A stretch of 38,035 bases of DNA from Flavobacteriales bacterium (GTDB taxonomy: Bacteria > Bacteroidota > Bacteroidia > Flavobacteriales_D > Sanyastnellaceae): the NCBI GenBank assembly GCA_029238785.1, contig JAQWFN010000104.1, positions 1 to 38,035 of the forward strand, in the 5' to 3' direction. The notes below the pieces were generated by a model that was not told the origin of the DNA, did no database searches, and was given only the letters and a program-made list of their open reading frames with translations. The position numbers and the translations under genes are program-made. The stretch's first letter is position 1, and every line of letters starts with the position of its first letter. Below, piece after piece: positions 8,133-16,374 of this stretch.

Positions 8133-8945
8133 ATGCGACGCGACGCAGACATCGTAGTCATTTCAGACCTTCACCTTGGAACATATGGATGCAAAGCCAA
8201 GGAGTTGCGTCAATACTTAAATTCAATTCAACCTAAGATGTTGATTCTGAATGGCGACATCATTGATATATGGAGTTTCAAGAAACGCTATTTCCCCGAA
8301 GACCACATGCATGTTGTGAAGCAAATCATTAAATGGTCGGCAAAAATCCCTGTTTACTACATCACCGGAAATCACGATGAGGCTTTGAGAAAGTATGCTG
8401 AGTTCAACTTGGGGCATCTTCATTTGGTGAACAACTTAGAATTGGAGATCAATGGAGAGCGGTATTGGTTTTTCCATGGAGATATTTTTGATGCTTCTAT
8501 GAACTATGCCAAGTGGTTAGCTAAATTGGGTGGTGCCGGTTATGATTTACTTATCGCAACCAATAATTTGCTTAATTGGGTACTTCAAAAAATGGGGCGA
8601 AATCGAATGTCCTTTTCAAAGCGCATTAAGAATAGTGTGAAGAAAGCAGTCAAGTACATTTCTGATTTTGAAGCTACAGCTGCCAGCATCGCTATAGAAA
8701 AGAAATTTGATTATGTGGTTTGCGGCCACATTCATCAGGCTCAGCTTCGAGAAATCAAGCAAGATCATGGAAGCGTTACATACATGAATTCTGGGGATTG
8801 GGTAGAAAACTTAAGTGCTTTAGAGTTTCATCGCGAGACTTGGCAATTGTACCGGTATGAGCAGGCAAGTTTTGAAGAAAAAGAACTTATTGATCGTTGG
8901 AAAAAATCTTCCTCTCCTCAGTTTGTAGCTCAGAATGCTGTTTAA
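8133..8945 (+). CDS. UDP-2,3-diacylglucosamine diphosphatase-like metallophosphoesterase (LpxH-like)
   Basis: This 270-residue calcineurin-like phosphoesterase belongs to the LpxH-related group (COG2908), which hydrolyses UDP-2,3-diacylglucosamine to lipid X in lipid A synthesis. All metal-binding blocks are visible: SDLHLG at residues 11-16, LNGDIIDIW, ITGNHDE, WFFHGD and VCGHIHQAQ. The insert between the fourth and fifth blocks (WLAKLGGAGYDLLIATNNLL and the basic RNRMSFSKRIKNSVKKAVKY) is typical of the longer LpxH-like proteins and probably forms the membrane-facing cap. It is a single gene in its own 173-bp and 259-bp spacers. A CAGTTTTG at 8109-8116 is a one-mismatch -7 candidate. A distinct phosphodiesterase substrate remains possible. 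Confidence 0.85.
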   Translation: MRRDADIVVISDLHLGTYGCKAKELRQYLNSIQPKMLILNGDIIDIWSFKKRYFPEDHMHVVKQIIKWSAKIPVYYITGNHDEALRKYAEFNLGHLHLVNNLELEINGERYWFFHGDIFDASMNYAKWLAKLGGAGYDLLIATNNLLNWVLQKMGRNRMSFSKRIKNSVKKAVKYISDFEATAASIAIEKKFDYVVCGHIHQAQLREIKQDHGSVTYMNSGDWVENLSALEFHRETWQLYRYEQASFEEKELIDRWKKSSSPQFVAQNAV

Positions 8946-9204
8946 GAATTCGGTTTTTGTGTCATTCTAAGATACAACTCGCTTTGAGCCTTGATAAAAG
9001 CTGTAAAAGTTCATCATCATCAAAAACAAGTTAGACCATCCCTTAAACCACTAGTAGTTAGGATAAAGGAACATGCTTAACATTGAGTTAATTCTCAGGC
9101 TACATTTAGATAACCACCGGGTAAACATTCCATAATTGTGTGGTAACTCAACAGTGTCATTTGTAATAGAGATTTGCATCAATCAATCTTCAAAAACACT
9201 AATC

Positions 9205-10872
9205 ATGAAAAAAGCTTTACGCTCATTACTATTTGTTGCAGGTGCAATTGCAATATCACAAACAGCCATGGCCGCTGATATTATCGTTAGCGATGATGGT
9301 TCAGGAACAGGAACAACAACTTGGACTGCTGACAATACATACATTCTTGACGGATTTGTATTCGTTAACTCTGGTCAAGCATTGACAATCGAGGCAGGTA
9401 CAGTAGTTAAAGGAATGTCTGGAACAGGTGCTGATGCTTCTGCATTGATTGTAGCACGTGGAGGACAGATTTTCGCGAACGGTACTGCAGATGCGCCAAT
9501 CGTATTTACATTCGAAGAAGATGCTTTGGATGGCTCTACACCTTACAACGTGCGTGGTCGTTGGGGTGGTGTTATCGTTTTGGGTAGCGCACAATTGAAT
9601 TCAACTCCAGGGGAAACTCAAGTAGAAGGTATTCCTGATACAGAACCGCGTGGTTTATACGGTGGTGATGATGACATGGACAACTCTGGAGTAATTACTT
9701 ACATTTCAATTCGTCATGGCGGTACTGATATTGGTGCTGGAAACGAAATCAACGGTTTGACCCTTGGTGGAGTTGGAGCAGGCACAGTTATCGATTATGT
9801 AGAAGTTGTTTCTAACGCTGATGATGGTATTGAGTTCTTTGGTGGAACTGCTTCAGTTAAGCATGCTGCTGTTTCTTTCTGTGGTGATGATTCATTTGAT
9901 TATGATGAAGGCTGGAGAGGTTATGGACAATTCTGGTTCACCATGCAAGATGATGACGGTGACGGTTCAGGTGACCGTGGTGGTGAGCACGATGGTGGAA
10001 CTGATCCGGAAGACGGACTCCCATATGCACACCCAGTAATTTTCAACGCTACCTACTTTGGTAGAGGAATTTCTGCTGGTCGTCGTGCTTTGACCATTCG
10101 TGATAACGCTGCTGGTGAGTACCACAACTCTGTATTTTACAATTGGGGAAGAGGTGTTGATATTGAGAACTTAGCTTCAGGTGAAGATTCGTATGCTCGT
10201 TTTGAAAATAGCGAATTGGCTTTTGCTGGAAACGTATTTGATAACTGTGTCGTAGCTGGAACTGCTGCAACTGCATCTGATTTGTTCAAGATTTCTATGG
10301 GAGCTGGCTGGGCATCAGATGCTGATTCAATTGCTGCTCTTGATGCTTCATCTGCTGCTTTTGAGGCCGCTTTTGATGCTGCGGGTAACAGTGTAGCTAG
10401 TTTAAGTTTGCAGTATATGCTTGAGGAGGGTTCTGCTGGTGTAATTACTATTCCTACAACTAACACCAGTGAAGGTGCTGCACCAAGCGAAGATTGGTTC
10501 GACAATGTAGTGTACAAAGGAGCTTTTGACCCGGCACAAAACTGCACTTGGATGGCAAATTGGACATTGGTTGATCAAAGAGGATTTATTGGTTGTATCA
10601 ATTCTGTTGAAGAAAACAGCACGGCAGCTTCTATGAACGTTTATCCTAACCCGGCGAATGATCAATTCTTTGTTGTTGCTGACCAAAGCGTTTCAAATGC
10701 AGTAATTAGCATCTACAGCATCACTGGTGCTTTAGTTGCCGAGAAGAATAACATTAACTTGGTAGAAGGACAGGCATTTGAAATGAGCGCTGCTGAATTG
10801 AATGAAGGTATTTACCTCGTTCAAATTCAAGCTGGTTCTACTTTGAGAACTGCTCGTTTGATTATCAAGTAA
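9205..10872 (+). CDS. Secreted beta-helix protein with T9SS type A sorting domain
   Basis: This is a 555-residue exported protein. The signal peptide is MKKALRSLLFVAGAIAISQT, followed by AMA and cleavage. The middle contains Gly/Asn/Asp-rich turns such as GGVGAGTVIDYVEVVSNADD and GTDIGAGNEINGLTLGG, consistent with a right-handed parallel beta-helix or S-layer-like fold. There is an acidic stretch rich in DDDGDGSGDRGGEHDGG-like turns that may bind calcium. The last 80 or so residues form a T9SS type A domain, starting NVYPNPANDQFFV and ending GIYLVQIQAGSTLRTARLIIK-like, which directs export and surface attachment. I chose the ATG at 9205 over a TTG at 9136 because the signal peptide starts there. 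It lies directly upstream of a TonB receptor, an arrangement that suggests a surface ligand-binding partner, although a terminator separates them. Confidence 0.85.
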   Translation: MKKALRSLLFVAGAIAISQTAMAADIIVSDDGSGTGTTTWTADNTYILDGFVFVNSGQALTIEAGTVVKGMSGTGADASALIVARGGQIFANGTADAPIVFTFEEDALDGSTPYNVRGRWGGVIVLGSAQLNSTPGETQVEGIPDTEPRGLYGGDDDMDNSGVITYISIRHGGTDIGAGNEINGLTLGGVGAGTVIDYVEVVSNADDGIEFFGGTASVKHAAVSFCGDDSFDYDEGWRGYGQFWFTMQDDDGDGSGDRGGEHDGGTDPEDGLPYAHPVIFNATYFGRGISAGRRALTIRDNAAGEYHNSVFYNWGRGVDIENLASGEDSYARFENSELAFAGNVFDNCVVAGTAATASDLFKISMGAGWASDADSIAALDASSAAFEAAFDAAGNSVASLSLQYMLEEGSAGVITIPTTNTSEGAAPSEDWFDNVVYKGAFDPAQNCTWMANWTLVDQRGFIGCINSVEENSTAASMNVYPNPANDQFFVVADQSVSNAVISIYSITGALVAEKNNINLVEGQAFEMSAAELNEGIYLVQIQAGSTLRTARLIIK

Positions 10873-10898
10873 GTTTTAGCGAATAAAATTAAAGTTGG

Positions 10899-10929
10899 AA
10901 GGAGAGTCGGAAACGGCTCTCCTTTTTTT
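10899..10929 (+). terminator. Rho-independent terminator with GAAA tetraloop
   Basis: The stem GGAGAGTCG / CGGCTCTCC closes on a GAAA tetraloop and is followed by seven T. It isolates the beta-helix gene from the TonB receptor gene, or attenuates between them. Confidence 0.92.
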
Positions 10930-10967
10930 ATTGACTTTGGCTTAACCTTTCCCTAACATTATCCCGA

Positions 10968-10975
10968 TAGTTTTG
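10968..10975 (+). promoter_or_regulatory. -7 promoter element for the TonB receptor
   Basis: TAGTTTTG matches TAnnTTTG exactly and lies 29 nt before the ATG at 11005. A TTTG at 10936-10939 is too far upstream for a classical -33 box, so the upstream element is unclear. Confidence 0.5.
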
Positions 10976-11004
10976 CAGCGTCTTTAGACAATAAACAGAT
11001 TAAG

Positions 11005-14000
11005 ATGAAAAAACATCTCGCGATTATTTTAGCGCTTTTCCTAAGCGTAAGCGCACTAGCACAAGGAACAATACGAGGAACCGTAGCTGATGGAGTGAAT
11101 GGTGACTTGCTTATTGGAGCCAACGTATTGATTCAGGGCACCACTAAAGGGGCTATGGCTGATCTTGATGGCAACTATTCTTTAGAAGGCTTGAGCGCTG
11201 GTACTTATACGATTGCTGCAAGTTTCATTTCGTACAACAAACTCGTTGAAGAGAACATCGTTGTTAAAGACGGAGAGGTGACCATTGTGAACTTCAACCT
11301 TATGCCAGCGACCTTTATCATCGAACAAGAGGCCGTTATTGAAGTTAAGCAAGATCGTAGTAAGGATATTTTCATGGAGAACGCTAAGAAAAAAGATCCT
11401 GCGATGATTGACTACATCTCGAGTCAGCAAATTAAGAAAAGTGGAGATTCAGATGCCAGTTCGGCATTAAAGCGTGTTACCGGAGTTTCAACTGTTGGGA
11501 ATTATGTCTTTGTTCGTGGTTTGAGCGATCGTTACATCAAAACAACTTTGAACGGAGCTGAAATACCTTCACTAGATCCGAAGCGCAACTCGGTTCAAAT
11601 GGACCTCTTCCCTACTGCACTTATTGACAACCTTGTTGTGGTGAAAACCTTGAACTCTAACTTGCCAGCTGATTATTCTGGAGCCTTCATCAACATCATC
11701 ACAAAAGACTTTCCAGATAAATTCACGTTCAATTATAGTGGATCATTAGGTTATAATACCAATGCAACCTTCAACAACAACTTTCTGACAAGTGCAGGAA
11801 GTGATACTGATTGGATGGGTTGGGACAATGGCTTCAGAGATGTGCCTGAGGTAGTAAGTTCTGATTCAGAAATAAATCAACCTTCTTTATCGAATTATTA
11901 CGACGCATTGGTTCTTGCTGGATATGAGTCTGATTTGAATGCAATTGGTATTAATGGTCCTACAGACATTGGAACAGGCAGTGGTCAACAAAGCATTGGT
12001 CAAATCGTGAATCAAATTGATGGAATTCAATCTGTAAGTCAAGTAAATAACGAATTTTTGCCTGCTATTCGCGAAGCACAGAATCAAGGTTTATCAGAGC
12101 AAACAAAAGCTTTCGGAAATACATGGGAGAATCAGCGTTCTGCAGCTTTTATGGACATCTCTCAAGCGATTTCATTCGGTAATCAAACAAAACTCTTTGG
12201 TCGTCCTTTAGGTTATAACTTTGGTTTCCAGTACAAGCGTTCTAGTCAGTTCTACGAAAATGGAACTACTGGTCGTTTCACCCTCACCGGAAATGAAAAC
12301 GAGAAAGACAACTTGGACGTTCAGCGTTTATTAACAGACTCCAGAGGAACTCAATCTGTTTATACTTCAGCCTTGTTCAACTTGAGCTATAAACTGACCG
12401 ACAACAATAAGATTGGTTTCACCTATATGCCGAACATTTCTGGTGTGAATGATTCTCGTTACCAAAACGGAATCAACCCAAGTGATGCTGTTGGTTTAGG
12501 ACAAGAGCAACGTCAACAAAGATATTTGGAGCGTTCAATGAATGTTTTCCAACTTCGTGGCGAGCACTTTTTGAAAGACTTCCACAACATGAAAGTTAAT
12601 TGGATTGGTTCTTACACACGAGGAAGACAAACCACACCAGACCTTCGTGTTTTCACCAACAGTTACGAAGAGCTTCCGGCAAGAACTTTATATTTCGATG
12701 CTAGCGGAAATGATGTGACAGACAATGTAGAATTCTTACTTTCTGAAGGAGAGAGCATTGAAGAAGCTTACCCGGGGTATACTAGTGAAGAGCGCGCTGC
12801 TGGTGAATTGGAATACAGCATTGAGGACAACCTCTACCCTTCTCCAACGCGTTACTACCGTGATATGGTTGACAATACGCTTGACTTGAAGTTGAACTTT
12901 GAGATGCCTTTCCACAATGCTACAGGTTTGAAAAACACCTTATCTTTTGGAGGATCTTATGTTGGAAAGACTAGAGATTATAGTGAGTCGAGATACAGCT
13001 TTATTTCTAGTGGCTTGGCTTATGCTGGAGATCCTAACGCTTATTTTGATGCTTCGAACATGAACATTGTTCCTGGATCAAGCGAGTACTTGTATTTAAG
13101 AGACGACACTGATATTCAAAACTCTTATACCGCAAGCCAAGATGTACTTGGTGCTTATGCCATGGTAGATTGGAACGCTAGCAAGAAGTTGCGAATTAAT
13201 GGTGGATTGAGAGTTGAAACTACCGACATGTTGTTAGAGAGTGCCAAATTGTTCACTAATGATATTGACCCTAGTTTAGAAGATAATTTCAGAGGTTCTT
13301 TGGACTTGGTAGATATCTTACCAGCAATGAATTTGACTTACCAGTTGAGAAAAGTCGATTTACAGACCACTAACTTGCGTTTCTCTGCGAGTCAGTCTGT
13401 AGCTCGTCCAATGTTCCGTGAAAAAGCGCCTTACTCCGTTTTTGACTTTGAGATTCAAGAGCAGCAAACAGGAAACACTGATTTGACACGAACCTTGATT
13501 AACAACTTGGATTTACGTTTGGAGCACTACCCTAATTTAGGAGAGATTTACTCAGTTAGCTTCTTCTACAAGGATTTCAGAGATCCAATTGAGCAGGTGA
13601 TTATTGCTACTGCTGCGAATACTGAGATTACTTGGGTGAACGTAGACAGAGCTCAGGTACTTGGTGCTGAGTTTGAAGTTCGTAAAAACTTGGGTGCACT
13701 TACACCAAAGTTGAGCAACTTGAGTGCAGCTTTGAATGTAACTTTAGTTTATTCTGCTACTGACATTCAGGAAGATGAGTTAACCGAGATTCGCGGAACA
13801 GATCCTGACCACGCTGATACTCGTCCGATGTACGGACAGTCGCCATACATCATCAATTCTTTGTTGAGCTATGATAATGATTCACTTGGTTTGAACGTAA
13901 CAGCAAGTTTCAACATTTCTGGTCCGCAATTGATCTTGATCACCCCAGGTGGAACTCCTGATGTATATGATCAGCCAAGAGGCATTTTAGATTTGACTGT

Positions 14001-14160
14001 AAGTAAAGATTTGGGCGAGCATTTTGCAGTGAGCTTTAAGGCTAGAAACTTATTGGATCCTGAGTATCGTCAGACATACACCTTTAAGGGTGAAGAGTCG
14101 ACCTTCCAGAGTTTTAATAGAGGGAGAACATTTAGTTTAGGATTCTCATATCGTATTTGA
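11005..14160 (+). CDS. TonB-dependent outer-membrane receptor with carboxypeptidase-regulatory domain
   Basis: This is a 1051-residue outer-membrane transporter. After the signal peptide (MKKHLAIILALFLSVSALAQ) comes a carboxypeptidase-D-regulatory-like domain at about residues 20-110 (IRGTVADGVNGDLLIGANV ... GNYSLEGLSAGTYTI), typical of Bacteroidota receptors. The plug follows at about 130-260, with SSALKRVTGVSTVGNYVFVR and GLSDRYIKTTLNGAEIP. The rest is the beta-barrel, ending in GRTFSLGFSYRI. There is no SusD-like gene beside it, so this is not a standard glycan-uptake SusCD pair. The upstream neighbour is a T9SS-exported beta-helix protein, the likely functional partner. The substrate is unknown, and no Fur-like or other specific operator was recognised. 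Its own -7 element lies upstream and a terminator follows. Confidence 0.93.
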   Translation: MKKHLAIILALFLSVSALAQGTIRGTVADGVNGDLLIGANVLIQGTTKGAMADLDGNYSLEGLSAGTYTIAASFISYNKLVEENIVVKDGEVTIVNFNLMPATFIIEQEAVIEVKQDRSKDIFMENAKKKDPAMIDYISSQQIKKSGDSDASSALKRVTGVSTVGNYVFVRGLSDRYIKTTLNGAEIPSLDPKRNSVQMDLFPTALIDNLVVVKTLNSNLPADYSGAFINIITKDFPDKFTFNYSGSLGYNTNATFNNNFLTSAGSDTDWMGWDNGFRDVPEVVSSDSEINQPSLSNYYDALVLAGYESDLNAIGINGPTDIGTGSGQQSIGQIVNQIDGIQSVSQVNNEFLPAIREAQNQGLSEQTKAFGNTWENQRSAAFMDISQAISFGNQTKLFGRPLGYNFGFQYKRSSQFYENGTTGRFTLTGNENEKDNLDVQRLLTDSRGTQSVYTSALFNLSYKLTDNNKIGFTYMPNISGVNDSRYQNGINPSDAVGLGQEQRQQRYLERSMNVFQLRGEHFLKDFHNMKVNWIGSYTRGRQTTPDLRVFTNSYEELPARTLYFDASGNDVTDNVEFLLSEGESIEEAYPGYTSEERAAGELEYSIEDNLYPSPTRYYRDMVDNTLDLKLNFEMPFHNATGLKNTLSFGGSYVGKTRDYSESRYSFISSGLAYAGDPNAYFDASNMNIVPGSSEYLYLRDDTDIQNSYTASQDVLGAYAMVDWNASKKLRINGGLRVETTDMLLESAKLFTNDIDPSLEDNFRGSLDLVDILPAMNLTYQLRKVDLQTTNLRFSASQSVARPMFREKAPYSVFDFEIQEQQTGNTDLTRTLINNLDLRLEHYPNLGEIYSVSFFYKDFRDPIEQVIIATAANTEITWVNVDRAQVLGAEFEVRKNLGALTPKLSNLSAALNVTLVYSATDIQEDELTEIRGTDPDHADTRPMYGQSPYIINSLLSYDNDSLGLNVTASFNISGPQLILITPGGTPDVYDQPRGILDLTVSKDLGEHFAVSFKARNLLDPEYRQTYTFKGEESTFQSFNRGRTFSLGFSYRI

Positions 14161-14187
14161 TAATTAGGGATTCTAGGGATAATAATG

Positions 14188-14223
14188 ATCGGTGTTGCTT
14201 TTGGGTGGCACCGATTTTTTTTT
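14188..14223 (+). terminator. Rho-independent terminator after the TonB receptor
   Basis: The stem ATCGGTG / CACCGAT encloses a loop of about 14 nt and is followed by nine T. It lies only about 15 bp outside the left terminal-repeat copy of the neighbouring IS-like element. Confidence 0.8.
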
Positions 14224-14238
14224 GTTCGCCCATTTGGT

Positions 14239-14260
14239 ACTATATATTTAAGTCTCATTG
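14239..14260 (-). repeat. Left terminal inverted repeat (L1)
   Basis: On the minus strand it contains TGAGACTTAAATATATAG, matching the three copies at 15331, 15412 and 15475 in inverted orientation. The TAA stop of the transposase is inside it. Confidence 0.8.
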
Positions 14261-15120
14261 AAGCGTTTATAGGCCAACCAGGGGTGTTTTATCATGATTT
14301 GAATCAATAAAGGGAAGCCTTTCTGATGCTCCTGCATTTTAAAATACCGGTAGCTAAACTCACATAGATAAAAAAACATATGCCTTCGAGAAACATGAAG
14401 GTGTGTTTGCTTCACCCAGCTCAACAAAGCCTGAATAAATCCTTGAACCGATTCATCCCTTTGGTTCACAAAAGGTAAGATTCCTTTTGTCCATGCATCT
14501 CCCCTAGCTTTTCGATGAACGCTGATCTGCTTTGACTTGGGTTTGATGGCACTATATTTTTTCAGCGAAAAAGTTTGAAAACGGACCATTTCAATAAATT
14601 CTTCTCCAGTAAAAGGATTAACACGATCATAAACATCAAGACAAACACCAAGTCCATAAGCTGCTTCATCAAGAAGGATTTCTCTAAGATTCACTTTTTC
14701 TCTCAACCTTAAAACGCCATCACCTTTCCAATAAAAAGCTCTAGTATGTAAGCGAGTCATAGCTTGTTGAACCTTCCTTTTAAAAAACCAAGCTGTTGGT
14801 TGACAAATACCATGCTCTCGAGCCATTGCACAACTAGATTTCCCTTCTGGATCGCAGCACAATTGAAAAGCAATTTTGAAAGCTACATTTATAGAAAACT
14901 TCAGCTTATGGAAGAGTGTATTGGCAGTGGGTGATTCATCATACTGACATTTATTACATCTTCGATGATGCCACTTCTTTCCTTTACAGTATTGATGATG
15001 TCCACATTTTCTACAGGTATAACCTTGTGACCATTTACTTGCGATAAGGTAATTATAGCAAGCTTCCTCACTTTTAAAAGATGCTTTAAATGCAGTGATG
15101 TCTAAGTTCAAGCTACTCAT
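14248..15120 (-). CDS. IS1595-like transposase, divergent catalytic region
   Basis: This is a 290-residue protein. The N-terminal zinc ribbon is clear: C36-x2-C39-x15-C55-x2-C58 (CRKCGHHQYC ... RRCNKC). It is followed by the family-typical DESPTANTLFHKLKF and a helix-turn-helix-like stretch ending PTAWFFKRKVQQAM. The ISXO2-like DDE domain should follow. A first acidic block is present (ILLDEAAYG, D151), and the C-terminus keeps the LHVSRRHMFFYLCEFSYRY block that normally reads HxxVSrkHLxxYLxEFxFR. I cannot find the usual TDGWxGY second-Asp block; the region reads SKQISVHRKARGDAW instead. The enzyme may be inactive, domesticated or from a diverged subgroup. The reading frame is intact, which argues against simple decay. 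Confidence 0.8.
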   Translation of the reverse strand: MSSLNLDITAFKASFKSEEACYNYLIASKWSQGYTCRKCGHHQYCKGKKWHHRRCNKCQYDESPTANTLFHKLKFSINVAFKIAFQLCCDPEGKSSCAMAREHGICQPTAWFFKRKVQQAMTRLHTRAFYWKGDGVLRLREKVNLREILLDEAAYGLGVCLDVYDRVNPFTGEEFIEMVRFQTFSLKKYSAIKPKSKQISVHRKARGDAWTKGILPFVNQRDESVQGFIQALLSWVKQTHLHVSRRHMFFYLCEFSYRYFKMQEHQKGFPLLIQIMIKHPWLAYKRFNET

Positions 15121-15330
15121 GGAAAAAACAACAAATCTAACCCATCATCCTGAAAATTAAATGATTACATACAAATTAAAGGTAGTCATTCACAAATTCA
15201 TGCTATGAAGCCTCGATAAAAAACCGTTTAAAGTAAAAGTTTCACCCTTTGCTTATTCCAAGCGCCAAAGAAGCCGCTTCTTATGAATTTGAAGCTTTAT
15301 AAATTCTGTTGAAACTGGATAAAGAATGTG

Positions 15331-15352
15331 ATTTGAGACTTAACTATATAAG
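15331..15352 (+). repeat. Right terminal repeat copy R1
   Basis: It contains TGAGACTTAACTATATAAG and is in inverted orientation to L1. It is the copy nearest the transposase start. Confidence 0.8.
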
Positions 15353-15411
15353 AGCTGATGAAATGGTTTAGAACAAACCATATTTTAACCTTGGATTGTA
15401 AAAAAAGTCCC

Positions 15412-15433
15412 ATTTGAGACTTAAGTATATAGC
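15412..15433 (+). repeat. Right terminal repeat copy R2
   Basis: It contains TGAGACTTAAGTATATAGC and lies 81 bp after R1, measured between TGAGAC cores. Confidence 0.8.
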
Positions 15434-15474
15434 TCAATTTGAAATCTTCTCAACGATACCAAGGCACACCCGCA

Positions 15475-15496
15475 ATTTGAGACCTAACTATATAGC
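15475..15496 (+). repeat. Right terminal repeat copy R3
   Basis: It contains TGAGACCTAACTATATAGC and lies 63 bp after R2. It is the outermost copy, 9 bp from the end of the IMPase-like gene. Confidence 0.8.
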
Positions 15497-15505
15497 TAGA
15501 TAAAT

Positions 15506-16279
15506 TCACTCTAAGGCGAACACACCTGTCAACTGCTCCACAATCAAACGCGAAAACCGCTTATGACACAACACCACCACTTCCTTAGAATGAGCATCCT
15601 GTGACGATAAACGAACTACAGAACCATCATTGCTCAACATCATCATCTCTAAAAGCGGCAAATATGGTGAATCCAAATCGGTAAGAATAATGGCGTTCAA
15701 ATTGTTATTTAACAACAAAGCTGCACTATAAAGCAAACCGTCCGACATGGTCCAACGAATACCTGAAGATTTCAGATTACGAGCTATATTAAATTCAACT
15801 TCTCCAGCTTGATGACCTCCATGAATTATTGCGAGATAAGCATCCTTCAAGTCCAACGGCTCTATCATCTGAATCTTTGTGTTGTTGCGCTTACTCATCT
15901 TGTCTTGCTCAGAATAATACAACTCATTATCTACGGGCAGAAAAATCCCTCCACGAACAACTTCCTTATTGTGATACCAGGCTACAGCTACAGCAAATCG
16001 ACGAATTCCTTGCCAATGTTGAAAAGGTGCATCACAAGCAAAACACTTGATCTTGTGCTTTCCTAAACGCAACTCACCAGTACCTTGCTCATAAGCAATG
16101 GAACTTAAGGTCTCCTCAAAAACAGCTGCCATCTTGGCCTCTGTCGTAAGAATCATTTTATTTGAAATTTCACCCTTAAAATGCCCCTTGTACTTGTGAC
16201 GATCGAAATAGCTTAGCAAAGTCTTACCGCCAACAATGGCAGCCTTTCTGGTTAATTTCTTTGCGGTGTTTGGATTCAA
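15506..16279 (-). CDS. Inositol-monophosphatase-like pseudoenzyme
   Basis: This protein of about 257 residues follows the IMPase fold pattern. An N-terminal helix (KAAIVGGKTLLSYFDRHKYKGHFKG) leads into EISNKMILTTEAKMAAVFEE. Then come FAVAVAWYHNKEVVRGGIFLP and VDNELYYSEQDKMSKRNN, which correspond to the FxVSIAL-GxVVxGVVxxPxxxELYYA segment. However, the metal-binding DPIDGT block is replaced by CDAPFQHWQG, and the later WDIAAG block is not recognisable, so phosphatase activity is unlikely. The only start that keeps the first helix is TTG at 16279; a TAG closes the frame a few codons upstream. It sits between an IS-like element and a truncated acyltransferase gene, and may itself be decaying. 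The alternative is a highly diverged regulatory or non-catalytic homologue. Confidence 0.6.
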   Translation of the reverse strand: MNPNTAKKLTRKAAIVGGKTLLSYFDRHKYKGHFKGEISNKMILTTEAKMAAVFEETLSSIAYEQGTGELRLGKHKIKCFACDAPFQHWQGIRRFAVAVAWYHNKEVVRGGIFLPVDNELYYSEQDKMSKRNNTKIQMIEPLDLKDAYLAIIHGGHQAGEVEFNIARNLKSSGIRWTMSDGLLYSAALLLNNNLNAIILTDLDSPYLPLLEMMMLSNDGSVVRLSSQDAHSKEVVVLCHKRFSRLIVEQLTGVFALE

Positions 16280-16374
16280 GTTCTTAGCTTTTAGCTAAAA
16301 TAGATCTCAAAAACTACCTTCTCGTTACCAAGCGATTAAACCTAGATTAGCGAAAGGTAAGCCCCATCTAAAGC

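Larger units (their letters stand above)
14239..15496 (-). mobile_element. IS1595-like insertion element with one left and three right end copies
   Basis: A transposase gene is bounded on the left by an inverted copy, and on the right by three direct copies, of a repeat whose core is TGAGAC(T/C)TAAnTATATA. The left copy contains the transposase stop codon. Left end to first right copy is about 1.1 kb; to the last right copy it is about 1.26 kb. No target-site duplication is obvious beside any of the right copies. This could be an IS with re-used or nested right ends, or an element frozen in place after repeated partial insertions. Confidence 0.7.
15121..15505. other. Non-coding right part of the IS-like element
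   Basis: This 385-bp stretch has no credible gene. It holds the three right repeat copies, a perfect small palindrome AAGAAGC-C-GCTTCTT near 15270, and a 7-bp hairpin ATGGTTT/AAACCAT at 15363-15381 between the first and second repeat. Confidence 0.7.

Noticed and set aside
9136-9204. TTG start extending the beta-helix protein by 23 residues
   Set aside because: A canonical signal peptide begins at the ATG at 9205. The extension would bury it.
15331-15496. Three spaced repeats considered as a small CRISPR array
   Set aside because: Spacers are of unequal length, the repeats are imperfect and match the inverted left end of the transposase gene, and there are no cas genes.
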